Origin: Sedimenticola thiotaurini
GTDB taxonomy: Bacteria > Pseudomonadota > Gammaproteobacteria > Chromatiales > Chromatiaceae
Length of the DNA stretch: 64,000 nt
Reading direction: 5' to 3'
Assembly: GCA_007713595.1 (NCBI GenBank)
Contig: VMRY01000003.1
Coordinates: 186,001-250,000, forward strand
Shown: positions 60,035 to 64,000 of the stretch, one piece after another
How the letters are laid out: each line of letters opens with the position of its first letter
How positions within the stretch are numbered: position 1 is the stretch's first letter
Notes under the pieces: model-generated
The model's database searches: none
What the model saw: the letters and a program-made list of their open reading frames with translations, nothing else
Told to the model about the DNA's origin: nothing
Made by a program: the position numbers and the translations under genes

Positions 60035-60178
60035 TTCAGATCTCCAGGGGATATTTTCTATGCCTGATAGCCATCAATTCAGGTTTGCCGGCTATCAGCA
60101 TTAACTACTTTGCAACACCCCGCTCAGGGAGTAGCATATTGCCCCATTTGTCAATAAATTACTCGCATGAGGGTGAAA

Positions 60179-61369
60179 ATGTTCGAACAACTCAGCGCCG
60201 CTCCGGCCGATCCTATCCTTGGTTTAACGGAAGCCTTTAAAAAGGATACTCGTACCGGCAAGATTAATCTCGGTGTCGGCATCTATAAAGATGAGGCAGG
60301 CACCACACCTATTCTCTCATGTGTAAAAAAGGCTGAAGAGACACTTCTTGGCCAGGAAACAAGTAAAAGTTATCTGAGCATAGAAGGGACGGCAGAATAC
60401 GGCCAGGGCGTACAGCGACTGCTGTTTGGCAAGGAGAGCGAGATCATCAGTTCGGGACGCGCCCGCTCTGCACATGCACCCGGTGGTACCGGCGCACTCC
60501 GTATCTGTGCCGAGTTCATCGCGCAACACATGTCCAGCAAACGGATCTGGGTGAGCAATCCAACCTGGGCCAACCATGGCAATATCTTCAAGGCGGCTGG
60601 CCTTGAAGTGGTTAACTACGATTACTACGACGCTGACGCCAAAGACAAGGATTTCAGCGCCATGAAGCAGTCACTTATGCAGGCAGCTGCAGGTGATACC
60701 GTGCTGTTCCATGGATGTTGCCATAATCCAACGGGTATTGATCCAACCGCTTCAGAGTGGGAAGAGTTGGCAAAACTCGCCGCTGAACGCGGCTGGCTAC
60801 CCCTGTTCGACTTTGCCTATCAGGGATTTGGTAGCGGAATAGAAGAGGATGCAGCAGGCCTGCGTCTATTCACTGAACATAATCCTGAACTGCTCATCGC
60901 AAGCTCATTCTCGAAAAATTTTGGCCTCTACAATGAACGTGTCGGTGGAATTACCCTGGTAGCCAATGACGCTACTCAGGCTGATAACGCCTTTAGTCAG
61001 GTAAAATCGATTATTCGCGCCAACTACTCCAACCCACCCTTCCATGGTAGCGGTATCGTCACCACCATTCTCAACAATGCATCACTCTATGCTGAGTGGG
61101 AGAAGGAGGTCGCTGAGATGCGTGATCGCATCCAGGCCATGCGTGATCTGTTTGTACAGACGCTAAAAGAGAAGGGCGTGGATCAGGACTTCAGCTTCAT
61201 CAGCCGTCAATGTGGCATGTTCTCTTTCTCAGGCTTGAACCCGGATCAGGTTAAACGGCTTAAAGATGAGTTCGCCATCTATATCGTCGGATCAGGAAGA
61301 ATCAGCGTCGCGGGTATGACCCGCAATAACATGGATGCACTCTGCAGCGGCATAGCCCAGGTACTGTAA
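60179..61369 (+). CDS. Aspartate/aromatic amino-acid aminotransferase
   Basis: 396 residues from the ATG at 60179 behind GAGGGTGAAA; an in-frame ATG 12 bases earlier is rejected. Pyridoxal-phosphate lysine K246 in [16 protein letters not shown], at the same position as in E. coli AspC, and [12 protein letters not shown]. Family I aminotransferase (AspC/TyrB). Which one cannot be settled by sequence alone; it could serve aspartate formation and the last step after TyrA. Divergent from hemW, convergent with mdh. Confidence 0.9.
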   Translation: MFEQLSAAPADPILGLTEAFKKDTRTGKINLGVGIYKDEAGTTPILSCVKKAEETLLGQETSKSYLSIEGTAEYGQGVQRLLFGKESEIISSGRARSAHAPGGTGALRICAEFIAQHMSSKRIWVSNPTWANHGNIFKAAGLEVVNYDYYDADAKDKDFSAMKQSLMQAAAGDTVLFHGCCHNPTGIDPTASEWEELAKLAAERGWLPLFDFAYQGFGSGIEEDAAGLRLFTEHNPELLIASSFSKNFGLYNERVGGITLVANDATQADNAFSQVKSIIRANYSNPPFHGSGIVTTILNNASLYAEWEKEVAEMRDRIQAMRDLFVQTLKEKGVDQDFSFISRQCGMFSFSGLNPDQVKRLKDEFAIYIVGSGRISVAGMTRNNMDALCSGIAQVL

Positions 61370-61395
61370 AGTCATTCGTGTAAGCGCGCTCGCTG

Positions 61396-61428
61396 AAAAG
61401 GGGTGACCGTCTGATTGCCACCCCTTTT
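61396..61428 (+). terminator. Terminator after the aminotransferase gene
   Basis: AAAAGGGGTG and CACCCCTTTT pair across a 13-base loop, with the T-run formed by the stem itself. Confidence 0.7.
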
Positions 61429-61437
61429 AGCAACGAC

Positions 61438-61470
61438 AAAAAAGCCCGGTATAAAAACCGGGCTTTTTTT
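61438..61470. terminator. Bidirectional terminator, aminotransferase/mdh
   Basis: GCCCGGT/ACCGGGC stem with a 6-base loop, A6 before and T7 after; serves both convergent genes. Confidence 0.92.
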
Positions 61471-61489
61471 AGGTCATATTAAAAATCGT

Positions 61490-62422
61490 TTAGCTATTGG
61501 CGAACTCGACGCCTTTTGCAATGTTGCTCTCCAGTGTAGGCAACATCTCATCAAACAGTTTCTGCTCATAAGCACTCAAGGCACCTGCAGGCAGGATCTC
61601 CTCAACACCGTTCTTGCCCAGACGAACAGGCAGTGAGAGGAAACGGGTAGGCTGATTCTCGACCTCAACATAGGTGCAGGCCACTGACTCTTCACCACTC
61701 AGCGCCTTCAGAAGGGTCAATGCAAAGCGTGCGCCCGCATCCGCCATGGAGAGAGTGGCAGAACCGCCACCCGCCTTGGCCTCAACCACCTCGGTACCCG
61801 CATTCTGAATACGTGGGGTAAGCGCTTCGATCTCTTCCTGGGTGAACTCAATACCAATCTGTGAGAGAAGAGGCAAGATGGTGTTACCACTGTGGCCACC
61901 GATCACTGGGATATTCAACTCAGTTGGATCCAAGCCCTTCAGCTCAGCTACAAAGGTATTGGAACGAATAATATCCAGGGTTGTAATACCGAATAGCTTA
62001 CGCTTGTCATAAACGCCCGCATTCTTCAGAACTTCAGCAGCAATGGCCACAGTGGAGTTCACAGGATTGGTGATAATTCCGTAGCAGGCATTTGGACAAA
62101 CCTTGGCACCTGTCTCAACCAGGGTTTTCACAATACCGGCATTAACATTGAACAGATCGTCACGGGACATACCGGGCTTACGTGGCACACCTGCAGGGAT
62201 GATTACGATATCGCAATCCTTCATGGCCGCTTCCAGCTGATCAGCACCATGTCCGGTAACCTTTACGGGCGTGGGGATATGGCTGAGATCGGCAGCAACA
62301 CCAGGCACCATAGGATTAACGTCGTACAGCGCCAGCTCTGAACCAGCGGGCATAGCGTTTTTGAGTAAGAGGGCCAGTGGTTGGCCAATGCCGCCGGCGG
62401 CGCCAAGTACGGATACCTTCAT
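61490..62422 (-). CDS. mdh: Malate dehydrogenase, NAD-dependent
   Basis: 310 residues in the E. coli Mdh style. N-terminal nucleotide fold [14 protein letters not shown], the substrate arginines in [15 protein letters not shown], and the catalytic histidine in [14 protein letters not shown]. Interconverts malate and oxaloacetate. It is divergent from maeB, so the two sides of malate metabolism share the 294-base spacer. Confidence 0.97.
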   Translation of the reverse strand: MKVSVLGAAGGIGQPLALLLKNAMPAGSELALYDVNPMVPGVAADLSHIPTPVKVTGHGADQLEAAMKDCDIVIIPAGVPRKPGMSRDDLFNVNAGIVKTLVETGAKVCPNACYGIITNPVNSTVAIAAEVLKNAGVYDKRKLFGITTLDIIRSNTFVAELKGLDPTELNIPVIGGHSGNTILPLLSQIGIEFTQEEIEALTPRIQNAGTEVVEAKAGGGSATLSMADAGARFALTLLKALSGEESVACTYVEVENQPTRFLSLPVRLGKNGVEEILPAGALSAYEQKLFDEMLPTLESNIAKGVEFANS

Positions 62423-62716
62423 GAGATTAATCCTCTGCAGTAGTGTTAAGTAATAACTTAGAATAGCTGAAAATCGGACGAAATCTTACGGCATTTTCTC
62501 CAAAGAATCCATTCTGACCTAAAAAAACCTCTCAATTAATGGGACAATCGTACTATTCATGACTAAAATTCCAGTAATATCATAAAAATATAGCCAAGGC
62601 CCGCAAAAATCGGGTTACTATCTACCAATATTGGTATAATCTATTCAATAATTCTATATTCAGTATTTGTTTTTTAAATTACGTTTTTTATAACCCGTAT
62701 ATATAAGGAATAAAGC
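62423..62716. other. Divergent mdh/maeB promoter region
   Basis: 294 A+T-rich bases, T-rich and with many short TATA-like runs, between divergent genes; no operator could be identified. Confidence 0.4.
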
Positions 62717-64000
62717 ATGTCAGACGACTTGCGCGAGGCAGCACTTGATTACCATCGTTTTCCAAAACCAGGAAAAATGGAAATCGTCGCAACAAAAAAG
62801 ATGGTCAACCAACGCGATCTTGCTCTTGCTTACTCACCCGGCGTCGCGGCAGCCTGTGAAGAGATCGTCCGTGATCCAAATGAAGCGGCCAACCTCACCT
62901 CACGGGGCAATCTTGTTGGCGTTATTACCAACGGTACAGCTGTCCTTGGCCTGGGCGCTATAGGACCGCTTGCTGCAAAACCGGTAATGGAAGGTAAGGC
63001 AGTACTTTTCAAGAAGTTTGCCGGCGTCGATGTCTTTGATCTTGAATTGGATCTAACCGATCCGGAAAAGATAATTGAGACTGTCGCTGCACTCGAACCC
63101 ACCTTTGGTGGCATCAATCTTGAAGATATCAAATCACCCGAGTGTTTTGAGATTGAGCGGCGCTTACGCGAGCGCATGAACATCCCCGTTTTCCATGACG
63201 ATCAGCACGGCACAGCAATTGTTGTAGCCGCAGCCGTCCGAAACGGCTTGCGGGTCGCCGGAAAAAATATCGAGGATGTGAAACTGGTCTGCACCGGCGC
63301 GGGTGCTGCAGCACTGGCCTGTTTGAACTTGCTCGTCAGTATGGGCCTCCAGAAGGAAAACATACGGGTTGTCGACCGGGATGGCGTTGTCTATCAAGGC
63401 CGTAAGGCAGACATGGATCCCTATAAGGCCGTCTATGCAGTTGATACAGATGAGCGCACCCTGGACGACGTGATTGTAGGTGCGGATATCTTCATGGGGC
63501 TATCCGGGCCGGGTGTAATCAAGAAACACCAGATCGCCAAGATGAACAATCCGCCCTTTGTGCTGGCACTCGCCAATCCGACACCGGAGATCACACCAGA
63601 AGAGGTTTTGGAAGTTGCGCCCGATGCCATCATTGCTACCGGACGTTCCGACTATCCTAACCAAGTGAACAATGTACTCTGTTTTCCCTTTCTGTTCAGG
63701 GGCGCTCTCGATGTAGGAGCCACCACCATTAATGAACAGATGAAGATTGCCTGCGTTGAGGCACTCTCTGACCTGGCGATGAAAGAGGCCTCAGATCAGG
63801 TGCAGGCAGCGTATGGCGGCCAGGCATTGCAATTCGGTCGGGAGTATCTGATCCCAAAACCGTTTGATCCCCGACTGATGACCGATCTTCCTCCTAAGAT
63901 TGCACAGGCTGCGATGGATTCAGGTGTAGCCACCCGGCCCATCAAAGACTTCCACGAGTACAGACGTACACTGCGTGAGTTTGTGTTCCGCTCTGGCCTT
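62717..64000 (+). CDS. maeB: NADP-type malic enzyme MaeB, partial
   Basis: 428 codons up to the right edge, with the stop not reached. AAGGAATAAAGC precedes the ATG at 62717. Motifs of Mae[13 protein letters not shown] near the N-terminus, [29 protein letters not shown], and the dinucleotide fold around [10 protein letters not shown]. Oxidatively decarboxylates malate to pyruvate. MaeB proteins (about 750 residues) carry a C-terminal phosphotransacetylase-like domain, which would begin about where the window ends. Confidence 0.95.
   Translation, partial: MSDDLREAALDYHRFPKPGKMEIVATKKMVNQRDLALAYSPGVAAACEEIVRDPNEAANLTSRGNLVGVITNGTAVLGLGAIGPLAAKPVMEGKAVLFKKFAGVDVFDLELDLTDPEKIIETVAALEPTFGGINLEDIKSPECFEIERRLRERMNIPVFHDDQHGTAIVVAAAVRNGLRVAGKNIEDVKLVCTGAGAAALACLNLLVSMGLQKENIRVVDRDGVVYQGRKADMDPYKAVYAVDTDERTLDDVIVGADIFMGLSGPGVIKKHQIAKMNNPPFVLALANPTPEITPEEVLEVAPDAIIATGRSDYPNQVNNVLCFPFLFRGALDVGATTINEQMKIACVEALSDLAMKEASDQVQAAYGGQALQFGREYLIPKPFDPRLMTDLPPKIAQAAMDSGVATRPIKDFHEYRRTLREFVFRSGL

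Overview
The window is chromosomal DNA of a gammaproteobacterium (about half G+C, dense coding, classic gamma gene orders such as aroK-aroB-damX, pilMNOPQ beside ponA, and gltBD). The enzyme set (propionyl-CoA/methylmalonyl-CoA genes, an iron-permease operon, B12-dependent MetH, several sensory diguanylate-cyclase-type proteins) would suit a Chromatiales-like free-living or symbiotic sulfur oxidiser, but no sulfur gene lies here, so that placement is inference. No rRNA, tRNA, CRISPR array, insertion sequence, phage or other obvious mobile DNA was found.

Layout. 0-5 kb (minus strand): propionate module prpE, methylmalonyl-CoA mutase, acyl-CoA carboxylase beta (runs off the left edge), with a 14-bp palindromic operator candidate before prpE and stem-loops between the genes. 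5.2-8.2 kb: an isocitrate-lyase/PEP-mutase superfamily enzyme, a CigR-like secreted protein and a MotA/MotB-type stator pair. 8.4-20.5 kb: a CBS protein, secreted endonuclease I, a cytosolic DsbA-like protein, a triple solute-binding-domain diguanylate cyclase, an unknown anchored protein, tyrA, an FKBP/phosphodiesterase/flavin-reductase operon, a SpoU methylase and a solute-binding/PAS protein without an output domain. 20.7-25.8 kb: metH, a Bcp peroxiredoxin, a TruC-type pseudouridine synthase. 25.8-30.8 kb: hybrid histidine kinase, REC-PAS partner, ArsR-type regulator, zapE, slyX.

30.8-38 kb is the most unusual part, a metal-responsive stretch. A perfect Fur-box palindrome sits on the promoter of two overlapping small unknown genes. 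Then comes a strong match to the Zur operator ahead of a 38-residue membrane peptide and an outer-membrane porin. hemE follows on the other strand, and then a Fur-boxed ferrous-iron uptake operon (a stand-alone copy of the FTR1 N-terminal domain, FTR1 permease, polyferredoxin, and P19/Tp34).

38-64 kb is mostly core: gltB-gltD, aroK-aroB-damX, pilM-N-O-P-Q with divergent ponA, a conserved unknown protein, gltA, rpmE, a DUF3135 protein, hemW, an aspartate/aromatic aminotransferase, mdh, and the start of maeB at the right edge. Together gltA, mdh, maeB, the aminotransferase, glutamate synthase and the propionyl-CoA route form a C4/C3 carbon and amino-nitrogen hub.
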